From NCBI RefSeq assembly GCF_000503215.1, contig NZ_AYTD01000001.1, forward strand, positions 372,001-436,000: 64,000 nucleotides of DNA. The letters are read 5' to 3'. This stretch comes from Pseudomonas canadensis. GTDB lineage: Bacteria; Pseudomonadota; Gammaproteobacteria; Pseudomonadales; Pseudomonadaceae. Positions 7,775 to 16,002 of the stretch are shown in pieces. Each line of letters starts with the position of its first letter. The first letter of the stretch is position 1. A model generated the notes under the pieces. It was not told the DNA's origin. It was given only the letters and a program-made list of their open reading frames with translations, and made no database searches. A program made the translations under genes and the position numbers.

Positions 7775-10420
7775 TCAGCAGTCCAGTGGGTTGCGTTTTT
7801 CCGGGTTGATCCCGAACTTGACGATAGCGTCAGCCACCACCTTAGGTTCGATCTCACCACGGTCAGCCAAGGCTTCCAGGGCTGCCAACACCACGAAGTG
7901 ACGGTCAACTTCGAAGAAGTGACGCAGCTTCTTGCGGCTGTCACTGCGGCCGAAACCGTCGGTGCCCAGGACTTTGAATTCCTTGGACGGGACCCACTGG
8001 CGAATTTGTTCAGCAAACAGTTTCATGTAGTCGGTCGATGCGATCACCGGGCCTTTACGGCCAGTCAGGCATTCTTCGACGAAGGTGCGCTGTGGCTTCT
8101 GGCCAGGGTGCAGACGGTTGTGACGCTCTACGGCCAGGCCATCGCGACGCAGTTCGTTGAAGCTGGTCACGCTCCACACGTCAGCGCCAACATTGAACTC
8201 GTCACGCAGGATCTTCGCCGCTTCACGCACTTCGCGCAGGATGGTGCCGGAGCCCATCAGCTGTACGTGGTGCGCCGCTTCCTTGGTGTCTTCTTCGAGC
8301 AGGTACATGCCCTTGATGATGCCTTCCTCGACACCGGCCGGCATGGCTGGCTGCTGGTAGGACTCGTTCATCACGGTGATGTAGTAGAAAACGTCCTGCT
8401 GCTCTTCGGTCATCTTCTTCATGCCGTCCTGGATGATCACCGCCAGCTCATAGCCGTAGGTTGGATCAAAGGTGCGGCAGTTCGGGATGGTGGCAGCCAG
8501 GATGTGGCTGTGACCGTCTTCGTGTTGCAGGCCTTCGCCGTTCAGCGTGGTCCGGCCGGCGGTGCCGCCGATCAGGAAGCCACGGGTACGGCTGTCGCCT
8601 GCAGCCCAGGCCAGGTCGCCAATGCGCTGGAAGCCGAACATCGAGTAGAAGATGTAGAACGGCAGCATCGGCTGGTTGTGGCTGGAGTACGAAGTACCGG
8701 CAGCGATGAAGGAGCTCATTGCGCCCGCTTCGTTGATGCCTTCTTCGAGGATCTGGCCCTTCTTGTCTTCCTTGTAGAACATCACTTGGTCTTTATCGAC
8801 TGGCTCGTAGAGCTGGCCGACGGAGGAGTAGATGCCCAACTGACGGAACATGCCTTCCATACCGAAGGTACGGGCTTCGTCCGGGATGATCGGAACGATG
8901 CGCGGGCCGATGTCCTTGTCCTTGACCAGCTGCGCCAGGATGCGCACGAAAGCCATGGTGGTGGAAATTTCACGGTCGCCCGAGCCGTCGAGGATAGCCT
9001 TGAGGGTGCTCAGGTCTGGCGTCGGTACGCTGAAGCTGTTGGCGCGGCGCTGCGGCACGAAACCACCCAGTGCGGCGCGGCGCTCGGCCAGGTAACGGGC
9101 TTCGGCGCTGTTCGGCTCCGGCTTGAAGAACGGCAGGTTCTCCAGCTCTTCGTCCTTGACCGGGATGTCGAAGCGGTCGCGGAACAACTTCAGGCTGTCG
9201 ACATCGACTTTCTTGGTGTTGTGCGCAGTGTTCTTCGCTTCGCCGGCACCGGTGCCATAACCCTTGATGGTCTTGGCCAGGATGACGGTCGGTTGTTCTT
9301 TGTGGTTGACCGCTTCGTGGTACGCCGCGTAGACCTTGTACGGGTCGTGGCCGCCACGGTTGAGTTTCCAGATCTCGTCGTCGGACAGGTCTGCAACCAT
9401 TGCCTTCAGTTCAGGCGTGTTGAAGAAGTGTTCACGCACGAACGCGCCGTCTTTGGCTTTGTAGTTCTGGTACTCGCCGTCGATGACTTCGTCCATGCGA
9501 CGTTGCAGGATGCCGTCGACGTCTTTGGCCAGCAGTGGGTCCCAGAAGCGGCCCCAGATGACTTTGGTCACGTTCCACTGAGCACCGCGGAACACGCCTT
9601 CGAGTTCCTGGATGATCTTGCCGTTGCCGCGAACCGGGCCGTCGAGGCGCTGCAGGTTGCAGTTGATGACGAAGATCAGGTTGTCCAGCTTCTCGCGGCC
9701 GGCCAGGGAGATGGCGCCCAGGGATTCTGGCTCGTCACACTCGCCGTCGCCCAGGAAGCACCAGACTTTCTGCTTGCCTTCAGGGATGAAGCCACGGGCT
9801 TCCAGGTACTTCATGAAACGTGCCTGGTAGATCGCCTGGATTGGGCCCAGACCCATGGAAACGGTCGGGAACTGCCAGAATTCAGGCATCAGCCAAGGGT
9901 GCGGGTACGACGACAGGCCGTTACCGTCCACTTCCTGGCGGAAGTTGTTCATGTGTTCTTCGGTGATGCGGCCTTCCATGAACGCACGGGCGTAAACGCC
10001 TGGAGAAGTGTGGCCCTGGAAGTAGATCAGGTCGCCGCCGTGTTCGTCGGTCGGGGCCTGGAAGAAGTAGTTGAAGCCGATGTCATACAGGGTTGCGCTG
10101 GAAGCGAAGCTGGAGATGTGACCGCCCAGGTCCGAATCTTTCAAGTTCGTGCGCATTACCATCGCCATGGCGTTCCAACGTACCAGCGAGCGAATGCGGC
10201 GTTCCATGAACAGGTCGCCAGGCATGCGTGCTTCGTGGGTAACGGGGATGGTGTTGCGGTATGGCGTAGTGATGGCGTAAGGCAGTTGCGAGCCGCTGCG
10301 GGTCGCGAGTTCGCCCATACGGGTCATCAGGTAGTGAGCACGGTCTTCGCCTTCTTTGTCGAGAACCGATTCCAGGGCGTCCAGCCATTCCTGGGTTTCG
10401 ACGGGATCGAGGTCTTGCAT
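7775..10420 (-). CDS. aceE: Pyruvate dehydrogenase E1, homodimeric type
   Basis: Thiamine-diphosphate enzyme that decarboxylates pyruvate and acetylates the E2 lipoyl group. 881 residues from the chosen start, matching the usual size of pseudomonad AceE. Recognisable blocks include MPGDLFMERRIRSLVRWNAM near the N-terminus and the ThDP-binding GDGECDEPES region. The reading frame continues upstream to an ATG at 10495 (906 residues). I prefer 10420 because GGAG lies seven bases before it and the product then begins MQDLDPVETQEWLDALESV as in P. aeruginosa. The upstream ATG has no good ribosome site. Two HexR-like palindromes and a GCCGAAG/CTTCGGC hairpin lie in the promoter or leader region. Confidence 0.96.
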   Translation of the reverse strand: MQDLDPVETQEWLDALESVLDKEGEDRAHYLMTRMGELATRSGSQLPYAITTPYRNTIPVTHEARMPGDLFMERRIRSLVRWNAMAMVMRTNLKDSDLGGHISSFASSATLYDIGFNYFFQAPTDEHGGDLIYFQGHTSPGVYARAFMEGRITEEHMNNFRQEVDGNGLSSYPHPWLMPEFWQFPTVSMGLGPIQAIYQARFMKYLEARGFIPEGKQKVWCFLGDGECDEPESLGAISLAGREKLDNLIFVINCNLQRLDGPVRGNGKIIQELEGVFRGAQWNVTKVIWGRFWDPLLAKDVDGILQRRMDEVIDGEYQNYKAKDGAFVREHFFNTPELKAMVADLSDDEIWKLNRGGHDPYKVYAAYHEAVNHKEQPTVILAKTIKGYGTGAGEAKNTAHNTKKVDVDSLKLFRDRFDIPVKDEELENLPFFKPEPNSAEARYLAERRAALGGFVPQRRANSFSVPTPDLSTLKAILDGSGDREISTTMAFVRILAQLVKDKDIGPRIVPIIPDEARTFGMEGMFRQLGIYSSVGQLYEPVDKDQVMFYKEDKKGQILEEGINEAGAMSSFIAAGTSYSSHNQPMLPFYIFYSMFGFQRIGDLAWAAGDSRTRGFLIGGTAGRTTLNGEGLQHEDGHSHILAATIPNCRTFDPTYGYELAVIIQDGMKKMTEEQQDVFYYITVMNESYQQPAMPAGVEEGIIKGMYLLEEDTKEAAHHVQLMGSGTILREVREAAKILRDEFNVGADVWSVTSFNELRRDGLAVERHNRLHPGQKPQRTFVEECLTGRKGPVIASTDYMKLFAEQIRQWVPSKEFKVLGTDGFGRSDSRKKLRHFFEVDRHFVVLAALEALADRGEIEPKVVADAIVKFGINPEKRNPLDC

Positions 10421-10508
10421 GGCTTGCTCCAGGGCGGAAAGGCTACCAGAATCGGTTGCCTGAAGTTTGCGACTGGCCTTGTGGGCAGACGACATAAATT
10501 CTTGGATG

Positions 10509-10526
10509 GCCGAAGGTTGCTTCGGC
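10509..10526. promoter_or_regulatory. Short hairpin in the aceE leader
   Basis: Perfect 7-base inverted repeat GCCGAAG / CTTCGGC with a four-base loop, located between the operator-like palindromes and the aceE coding region. On the minus strand it would fall in or near the 5' untranslated region. It has no T-run, so it is not a simple terminator. Confidence 0.5.
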
Positions 10527-10530
10527 GTCC

Positions 10531-10597
10531 TGTAGTTTTACTACAAATCGTCGGCCATTTCAGCCTTTCGAATGTATATACGAGTAGTAAAACTACA
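10531..10597. promoter_or_regulatory. Paired HexR-like operator palindromes upstream of aceE
   Basis: Two near-identical 15-base palindromes: TGTAGTTTTACTACA at 10531-10545 and AGTAGTAAAACTACA at 10583-10597, the second being the reverse complement of the first at 14 of 15 positions. Their centres are 52 bases apart, about five helical turns. The form resembles the HexR operator known in gamma-proteobacteria (TGTAATTAAATTACA-like; TTGT-N7/8-ACAA in P. putida). HexR is a KDPG-responsive repressor of glucose catabolism. The bases are seen directly; the identity of the regulator is inferred. Confidence 0.6.
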
Positions 10598-10803
10598 CAA
10601 GACTGAGCGTATGGCTCGGTCTGGCTGGTGAGCATAATCGTTATTGTTGATCTTTTGCGAACAAGAAAAGGTGAATGTTTGATGTTGGCTGCCAAAATGA
10701 AATTAATTTCAGCTATTTCTAACCTTTGTTCGACAGTCCTTCATAGAGCGTGGTTCTTGCGTTCACAGCTACAGGCCATTTACGCGCCGATCAAGGATAG
10801 ACC

Positions 10804-13743
10804 ATGAGCCTTCCAACACTCGCCGAACTCCCGGCCATTCTCTTGCCAAAAGCCCAGCGGGCCGAGCAGTCATTTCGTGACGCAGTGGCCGCGCTGGACG
10901 ACGATCATGGACTTTCCGCGTGGACGCCGCAACGGTGGGCCGACTTCGCCCGCGTGTGCGCGGCGAGTGATTTCGTCATTGAACAGAGTGTTCGTGACCC
11001 TTTGATGTTGCTCGAACTCGTGGCCTGGGGCGAGCTGGACCGTGGTTTTGCCCCTGGTGAGCTGTGCGGGCAGATTGCTGGCGCCGTGCAACAAGCCGAA
11101 ACAGAAGATGAGCTGGGCCGTGTGCTGCGTCGCCAGCGTACGCGCCAGCAAGTGCGCATCATCTGGCGCGACCTGACCCGCCAGGCCGACCTGGTGCAAA
11201 CCTGCCGCGACCTCTCCGACATGGCTGACGCCAGCATCGACCAAGCCTACCAATGGCTGTACCAGCGCCACTGCGTGCAATTCGGCACGCCCACTAGCCG
11301 GCGCAGCGGCGAGCCGCAGCACATGGTCATCCTCGGCATGGGCAAGCTCGGCGCGGTGGAGCTGAACCTGTCGTCGGATATCGACCTGATCTTCGCCTAC
11401 CCCGAGGGCGGTGAAACCGTCGGCGTCAAACGCTCCCTGGACAACCAGGAATTCTTTATTCGTCTTGGTCAAAAACTGATCAAGGCCCTCGATCCAATGA
11501 CCGTCGATGGTTTTGTGTTCCGTGTCGACATGCGCCTGCGCCCCTACGGTTCGGCCGGCGCGCTGGTGCTCAGCTTCAATGCGCTGGAGCAGTACTATCA
11601 GGACCAGGGCCGCGACTGGGAACGCTACGCCATGATCAAGGCGCGGGTTGTTGCCGGCGACCAAGTGGCCGGTGCGCAACTGCTCGACATGCTCCGACCG
11701 TTCGTCTACCGCCGCTACTTGGATTTTTCCGCCATCGAGGCGCTGCGCACCATGAAGCAGCTGATCCAGCAGGAAGTGCGGCGCAAGGGCATGGCCGACA
11801 ATATCAAGCTGGGCTCGGGCGGGATCCGCGAAGTGGAATTCATCGCCCAGGCCTTCCAACTGATCCACGGCGGACGTGACCTGAGCCTGCAACAGCGCCC
11901 GTTGCTCAAGGTACTCGGTACGCTGGAAGGCCAGGGCTACTTGCCGCCGACGGTGATCGCCGAATTGCGCAATGGCTACGAATTCCTGCGTTACACCGAA
12001 CACGCGATCCAGGCGATTGCCGACCGGCAGACGCAAATGCTTCCAGACAGCCCGGAAGACCAGGCGCGCATAGCCTTTATGTTGGGCTTTGCCGACTGGG
12101 CCGCCTTCCACGAACGCCTGATGTACTGGCGCGGTCGGGTGGACTGGCATTTCCGTCAGGTGATCGCCGATCCTGACGAAGAAGAGGGCGAAGAAAGCGA
12201 GTTGGTGGTGGGCGGTGAGTGGTTGCCGCTGTGGGAAGAATCCCAAGATGAAGAGGCCGCCTGCCGGCAATTGGCCGAAGGCGGCTTCACCGACGCGACC
12301 AAGGCGCTCAAGGCGTTGGCCGGCCTGCGCAACAGCCCGCAACTGCGCGCCATGCAGCGCCTGGGGCGCGAACGGCTGGATGCCTTTATTCCGCGCCTAC
12401 TCGCCCAAGCTGTTGAACATGCCAACCCGGACCTAGTGCTGGAGCGCGTGCTGCCGCTGGTGGAAGCCGTCGCCCGGCGTTCCGCTTATCTGGTGCTGCT
12501 CACGGAAAACCCCGACGCCCTGCGTCGGCTGTTAACCCTGTGCGCCGCCAGCCCGTGGATCGCCGAGCAGATCACACGCTTCCCGCTGTTGCTCGATGAA
12601 TTGCTCAACGAAGGCCGCCTGTTCAAGCCACCGTTGGCGCCGGAGCTGGCTGCCGAGCTGCGCGAGCGCCTGACGCGCATCCCGGAGGACGACCTGGAGC
12701 AACAGATGGAGGCCCTGCGGCACTTCAAGCTGGCCCACCGCCTGCGCGTGGCTGCCTCGGAAATCGCCGGCAGCCTGCCGCTGATGAAAGTCAGCGATTA
12801 CCTGACCTGGCTCGCCGAGGCCATCCTCGAACAAGTGCTGGCCCTGGCCTGGCGCCAGACTGTGGCGCGCCACGGCTCGCCGCAGCGTTTGGACGGGACC
12901 CTGTGCGATCCTGGGTTCATCATTGTCGGTTATGGGAAAGTCGGCGGGATCGAACTGGGGCATGGTTCGGACCTGGACCTGGTGTTTATCCACGATGGCG
13001 ATCCACAAGCGGAAACCGATGGCGCCAAGCCGATCGACGGGGCGCAGTTCTTTACGCGCCTGGGCCAGCGCATCATTCACTTGCTGACCACGCAGACCAA
13101 CTCCGGCCAGTTGTACGAAGTCGACATGCGCCTGCGGCCTTCCGGCGCGTCTGGTTTGCTGGTGAGTTCGCTGGGGGCGTTTGACCGCTATCAACAAAAT
13201 GAAGCCTGGACCTGGGAGCATCAGGCGCTGATCCGCGCGCGGGTGCTGGTGGGCAGCCAGGATGTGGGCCAGGCATTCGAGCAGGTACGGGCTAAAGTGT
13301 TGGGGCAGGAACGCGACCTGGCGAAGCTGCGCCAGGAGGTCAGCGAGATGCGTGCCAAGATGCGCGACAACCTGGGCACCAAGACCACGGCGGCCGGCAC
13401 CGGCGCCAATGCCTTCGAGGCCACGGCGGCGTTCGACCTCAAGCAGGACGCCGGAGGTATCGTCGATATTGAATTTATGGTGCAATACGCGGCTTTGGCG
13501 TGGTCTGCGCAACATCCATCGTTGCTGCGCTACACCGACAATATCCGCATTCTGGAAGGCCTGGAGCAGGTGGGCTTGATGCCCGCGGCCGATGCCCACC
13601 TGCTGCGTGAGGTGTATAAGGCCTACCGTTCCGCCGCACACCGCCAGGCCTTGCAAAACGAGGCGGGCACGGTGACCGGGGATCAGTTCGCCGACGAACG
13701 GCGCCAGGTGATGCGAATCTGGAAAGAACTGGGGTTAAGTTGA
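10804..13743 (+). CDS. glnE: Glutamine synthetase adenylyltransferase / adenylyl-removing enzyme
   Basis: Bifunctional cytosolic enzyme that adenylylates glutamine synthetase to switch it off and phosphorolyses the bond to switch it on, under PII control. 979 residues, full length. Two nucleotidyltransferase domains are visible: the N-terminal adenylyl-removing domain with LGMGKLGAVELN...SDIDLIF (about residue 176-200) and the C-terminal adenylyltransferase domain with GYGKVGGIELGHGSDLDLVF. The second G-x-G-K motif has Val where Leu is usual, a conservative change. It is divergent from aceEF. In PAO1 ilvE follows glnE; here the next gene is waaF. Confidence 0.97.
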   Translation: MSLPTLAELPAILLPKAQRAEQSFRDAVAALDDDHGLSAWTPQRWADFARVCAASDFVIEQSVRDPLMLLELVAWGELDRGFAPGELCGQIAGAVQQAETEDELGRVLRRQRTRQQVRIIWRDLTRQADLVQTCRDLSDMADASIDQAYQWLYQRHCVQFGTPTSRRSGEPQHMVILGMGKLGAVELNLSSDIDLIFAYPEGGETVGVKRSLDNQEFFIRLGQKLIKALDPMTVDGFVFRVDMRLRPYGSAGALVLSFNALEQYYQDQGRDWERYAMIKARVVAGDQVAGAQLLDMLRPFVYRRYLDFSAIEALRTMKQLIQQEVRRKGMADNIKLGSGGIREVEFIAQAFQLIHGGRDLSLQQRPLLKVLGTLEGQGYLPPTVIAELRNGYEFLRYTEHAIQAIADRQTQMLPDSPEDQARIAFMLGFADWAAFHERLMYWRGRVDWHFRQVIADPDEEEGEESELVVGGEWLPLWEESQDEEAACRQLAEGGFTDATKALKALAGLRNSPQLRAMQRLGRERLDAFIPRLLAQAVEHANPDLVLERVLPLVEAVARRSAYLVLLTENPDALRRLLTLCAASPWIAEQITRFPLLLDELLNEGRLFKPPLAPELAAELRERLTRIPEDDLEQQMEALRHFKLAHRLRVAASEIAGSLPLMKVSDYLTWLAEAILEQVLALAWRQTVARHGSPQRLDGTLCDPGFIIVGYGKVGGIELGHGSDLDLVFIHDGDPQAETDGAKPIDGAQFFTRLGQRIIHLLTTQTNSGQLYEVDMRLRPSGASGLLVSSLGAFDRYQQNEAWTWEHQALIRARVLVGSQDVGQAFEQVRAKVLGQERDLAKLRQEVSEMRAKMRDNLGTKTTAAGTGANAFEATAAFDLKQDAGGIVDIEFMVQYAALAWSAQHPSLLRYTDNIRILEGLEQVGLMPAADAHLLREVYKAYRSAAHRQALQNEAGTVTGDQFADERRQVMRIWKELGLS

Positions 13744-13749
13744 GTCAAC

Positions 13750-13833
13750 TGTAGGAGCCGGCTTGCCGGCGATGAGGCCCTTGGAATCCATGGAGATCTT
13801 TCGGACGTTATCGCTGGCAAGACAGCTCCTGCA
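13750..13833. repeat. REPIN-like inverted repeat after glnE
   Basis: TGTAGGAGCCGGCTTGCC... at the left is mirrored by a decayed right arm, ...GGCAAGACAGCTCCTGCA, with about 40 bases between. A third partial fragment, TCTCCTACAG, follows at about 13842-13851. It belongs to the CCGGCTTGCCGG family of REPs in this window. Confidence 0.8.
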
Positions 13834-13859
13834 ATTGTTCGTCTCCTACAGAAAATTTC

Positions 13860-13889
13860 GATGCGGGGAGGCATAAGCCTCCCCGCATC
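13860..13889. terminator. Strong hairpin between glnE and waaF
   Basis: Perfect 13-base inverted repeat (GATGCGGGGAGGC / GCCTCCCCGCATC) around an ATAA loop. It ends 15 bases before the waaF start and is followed only by GTTTG, so it is terminator-like but lacks a proper T-run. If transcribed into waaF mRNA it would sit directly beside the weak GGAAA ribosome site and could affect translation. Confidence 0.55.
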
Positions 13890-13904
13890 GTTTGTGGAAA
13901 CTAC

Positions 13905-14939
13905 ATGAATATTCTGATCGTTGGGCCCAGTTGGGTCGGTGACATGGTGATGGCGCAGACACTGTTCCAGTGCCTGCGTATGCGCTACCCGGACTGCCAG
14001 ATCGACGTACTTGCCCCTGAGTGGAGCCGGCCGATCCTCGAACGCATGCCCGAAGTGCGCAAGGCCCTGAGCTTTCCGCTCGGCCATGGCGCTCTGGAGC
14101 TGGCGACCCGCCGTCGTATCGGTAAATCCCTGGCGGGTGAATACGACCAGGCGATTCTGCTGCCCAATTCGCTCAAGTCGGCGTTGGTGCCCTATTTTGC
14201 TGGCATCCCCAAACGCACCGGCTGGCGTGGCGAGTTCCGTTACGTGCTGCTCAATGACGTGCGTACCCTGGACAAAGCTCGCTACCCGTTGATGATCGAG
14301 CGTTTCATGGCCCTGGCCTACGAGCCGGGCGCCGAGTTGCCCACGCCGTATCCGCGTCCGAGTTTGCAGATTGACCCGGTGAGCCGTGACGCCGCCCTGG
14401 CCAAGTTCGGCCTGGAGCTCGACCGTCCGGTCCTGGCGCTGTGCCCGGGGGCCGAGTTTGGCGAGTCCAAGCGCTGGCCGTCGGAGCACTACGCCAAGGT
14501 TGCCGAGGCCAAGATCCGTGAAGGCTGGCAGGTGTGGCTGTTCGGGTCGAAGAAGGACCATCCGGTAGGCGAAGACATTCGCCAGCGCCTGATTCCTGGC
14601 CTGCGTGAAGAGGCGGTCAACCTCAGTGGTGACACGTCGCTCGCCGAAGCCATCGACCTGCTGTCCTGCGCCGATTCGGTGGTGTCCAACGACTCCGGGC
14701 TGATGCACGTCGCCGCCGCGCTGAACCGCCCGTTGGTGGCGGTGTACGGCTCCACATCACCGGGCTTCACGCCGCCGTTGGCCGACAAGGTCGAAGTGGT
14801 GCGCCTGGGCCTGGAGTGCAGCCCGTGTTTTGATCGCACCTGCCGTTTTGGTCACTACAACTGCATGCGCCAGTTGCTGCCGCAGCCGGTGAATGAAGCC
14901 TTGCAGCGGTTGCAGGGCTCTGCGGTCGAGGTCCGATAG
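13905..14939 (+). CDS. waaF: LPS heptosyltransferase II WaaF
   Basis: GT9-family inner-membrane-associated enzyme that adds the second L-glycero-D-manno-heptose to the LPS inner core. 344 residues, full length. The N-terminus MNILIVGPSWVGDMVMAQTL and the C-terminal LCPGAEFGESKRWP and SNDSGLMHVAAAL blocks are characteristic of the ADP-heptose binding fold. It is the first gene of the core operon waaF-waaC-waaG-waaP-kinases. The ribosome site is weak (GGAAA) and a strong hairpin lies just upstream. The downstream waaC starts two bases after its stop. Confidence 0.96.
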   Translation: MNILIVGPSWVGDMVMAQTLFQCLRMRYPDCQIDVLAPEWSRPILERMPEVRKALSFPLGHGALELATRRRIGKSLAGEYDQAILLPNSLKSALVPYFAGIPKRTGWRGEFRYVLLNDVRTLDKARYPLMIERFMALAYEPGAELPTPYPRPSLQIDPVSRDAALAKFGLELDRPVLALCPGAEFGESKRWPSEHYAKVAEAKIREGWQVWLFGSKKDHPVGEDIRQRLIPGLREEAVNLSGDTSLAEAIDLLSCADSVVSNDSGLMHVAAALNRPLVAVYGSTSPGFTPPLADKVEVVRLGLECSPCFDRTCRFGHYNCMRQLLPQPVNEALQRLQGSAVEVR

Positions 14940-14940
14940 T

Positions 14941-16002
14941 TTGCGCGTACTGGTAATCAAGACCTCATCCCTGGGCGATGTGATTCATGCCTTGCCGGCC
15001 CTGACCGACGCGGCGCGGGCGATCCCCGGCATCCGATTCGACTGGGTAGTGGAAGAAGGCTTCGCCGAGATTCCCACCTGGCACCCGGCGGTCGACAAGG
15101 TGATCCCGGTGGCGATCCGCCGCTGGCGCAAGAACATCTGGCAGACCATCAAGAGTGGCGAATGGCGGCGCTTCAAGCAGCAAGTCCAGTCGACCAAATA
15201 TGACCTGGTGATCGACGCCCAGGGACTGCTGAAAAGCGCCTGGCTGACCCGCTACGTGCGTGCGCCCATCGCGGGTTTCGACAAAAATTCCGCCCGTGAG
15301 CCGATAGCTGCACGTTTCTATTCCCGGCGCCTCGCCGTTGCGCGTGGGCAGCACGCGGTGGAGCGTTTGCGTCAGCTGTTCGCCGTGGCCCTCGGTTATG
15401 ACTTGCCCAAGGGCTTGGGCGACTACGGCCTGAGCACTGAAAAGCTCCTGGGCTTGCCGCCGAAAAAGCCGTTTGTACTGCTACTGCACGGCACCACCTG
15501 GGACACCAAGCACTGGCCCGAAGCCTACTGGCGCGAGCTGGCCGAGCGCATGGGGCGTCTGGGCGTGGATGTGAAATTGCCGTGGGGCAACGCCGCCGAA
15601 AAAGCCCGCGCCGAACGCCTGGCCCAAGGCCTGCAAAACGCCGAAGTGCTGCCCAAATTGAACCTGGCCGGTGTCGCCCGGGTACTGGCCGGCGCCCGTG
15701 CCTGTGTGGCGGTGGACACCGGTCTCGGTCACTTGGCCGCCGCGCTGGATGTGCCGACCATTTCCCTGTTCGGCCCGACCAACCCCGGTCTCACCGGCGC
15801 CTACGGCAAGGGCCAGATTCACCTGGCCAGCGACTTCCCTTGCGCGCCGTGCCTGCAAAAACACTGTACCTATCAACCGACGGCCGACGACCTGCGTCGG
15901 TTCGACCTCAAGCGCGAGTCGCCCCTGTGCTTCACGCGCCTGAACCCTGAGCGTGTGGCAAGCCGACTGAGCACGTTGTTATTGGCTGAGGAGCTGCACT
16001 GA
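14941..16002 (+). CDS. waaC: LPS heptosyltransferase I WaaC
   Basis: GT9 enzyme that attaches the first heptose to Kdo in the inner core. 353 residues from a TTG start at 14941, giving the expected N-terminus MRVLVIKTSSLGDVIHALPA. GAGGT lies eight bases before the TTG. Upstream in-frame starts would run deep into waaF and lack family homology. The domain carries LLHGTTWDTKHWP and AVDTGLGHLAAAL, the nucleotide-sugar site of heptosyltransferases. Its TGA overlaps the waaG ATG in the form TGATG, indicating translational coupling. Confidence 0.95.
   Translation: MRVLVIKTSSLGDVIHALPALTDAARAIPGIRFDWVVEEGFAEIPTWHPAVDKVIPVAIRRWRKNIWQTIKSGEWRRFKQQVQSTKYDLVIDAQGLLKSAWLTRYVRAPIAGFDKNSAREPIAARFYSRRLAVARGQHAVERLRQLFAVALGYDLPKGLGDYGLSTEKLLGLPPKKPFVLLLHGTTWDTKHWPEAYWRELAERMGRLGVDVKLPWGNAAEKARAERLAQGLQNAEVLPKLNLAGVARVLAGARACVAVDTGLGHLAAALDVPTISLFGPTNPGLTGAYGKGQIHLASDFPCAPCLQKHCTYQPTADDLRRFDLKRESPLCFTRLNPERVASRLSTLLLAEELH

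Larger units (their letters stand above)
10421..10803. other. Divergent aceE / glnE control region
   Basis: The 383-base gap between the chosen aceE start and glnE. Besides the leader hairpin and the two operator-like palindromes, it holds a perfect 14-base AT-rich palindrome TGAAATTAATTTCA at 10698-10711, about 95 bases before glnE. Promoters for both genes must lie here, but I could not assign -35 and -10 boxes with confidence. No small gene is convincing. Confidence 0.55.

Noticed and set aside
6138..7901. A 587-codon plus-strand frame opposite aceF
   Set aside because: Antisense shadow; its Ser/Gly/Arg-rich stretches are the mirror of the Ala/Pro linkers of E2.
10421..10495. N-terminal extension of AceE to ATG 10495
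   Set aside because: The upstream ATG lacks a Shine-Dalgarno site, while ATG 10420 has GGAG and gives the standard AceE N-terminus; kept only as an alternative.
7898..10606. A 902-codon open frame on the plus strand opposite aceE
   Set aside because: It lies fully antisense to a certain gene, has no ribosome site or recognisable domain, and arises from the codon bias of a GC-rich genome.
13860..13889. Classic intrinsic terminator of glnE
   Set aside because: The stem is strong but only three T follow on the plus strand, and it is much closer to waaF than to glnE; reported as an uncertain terminator or leader hairpin instead.
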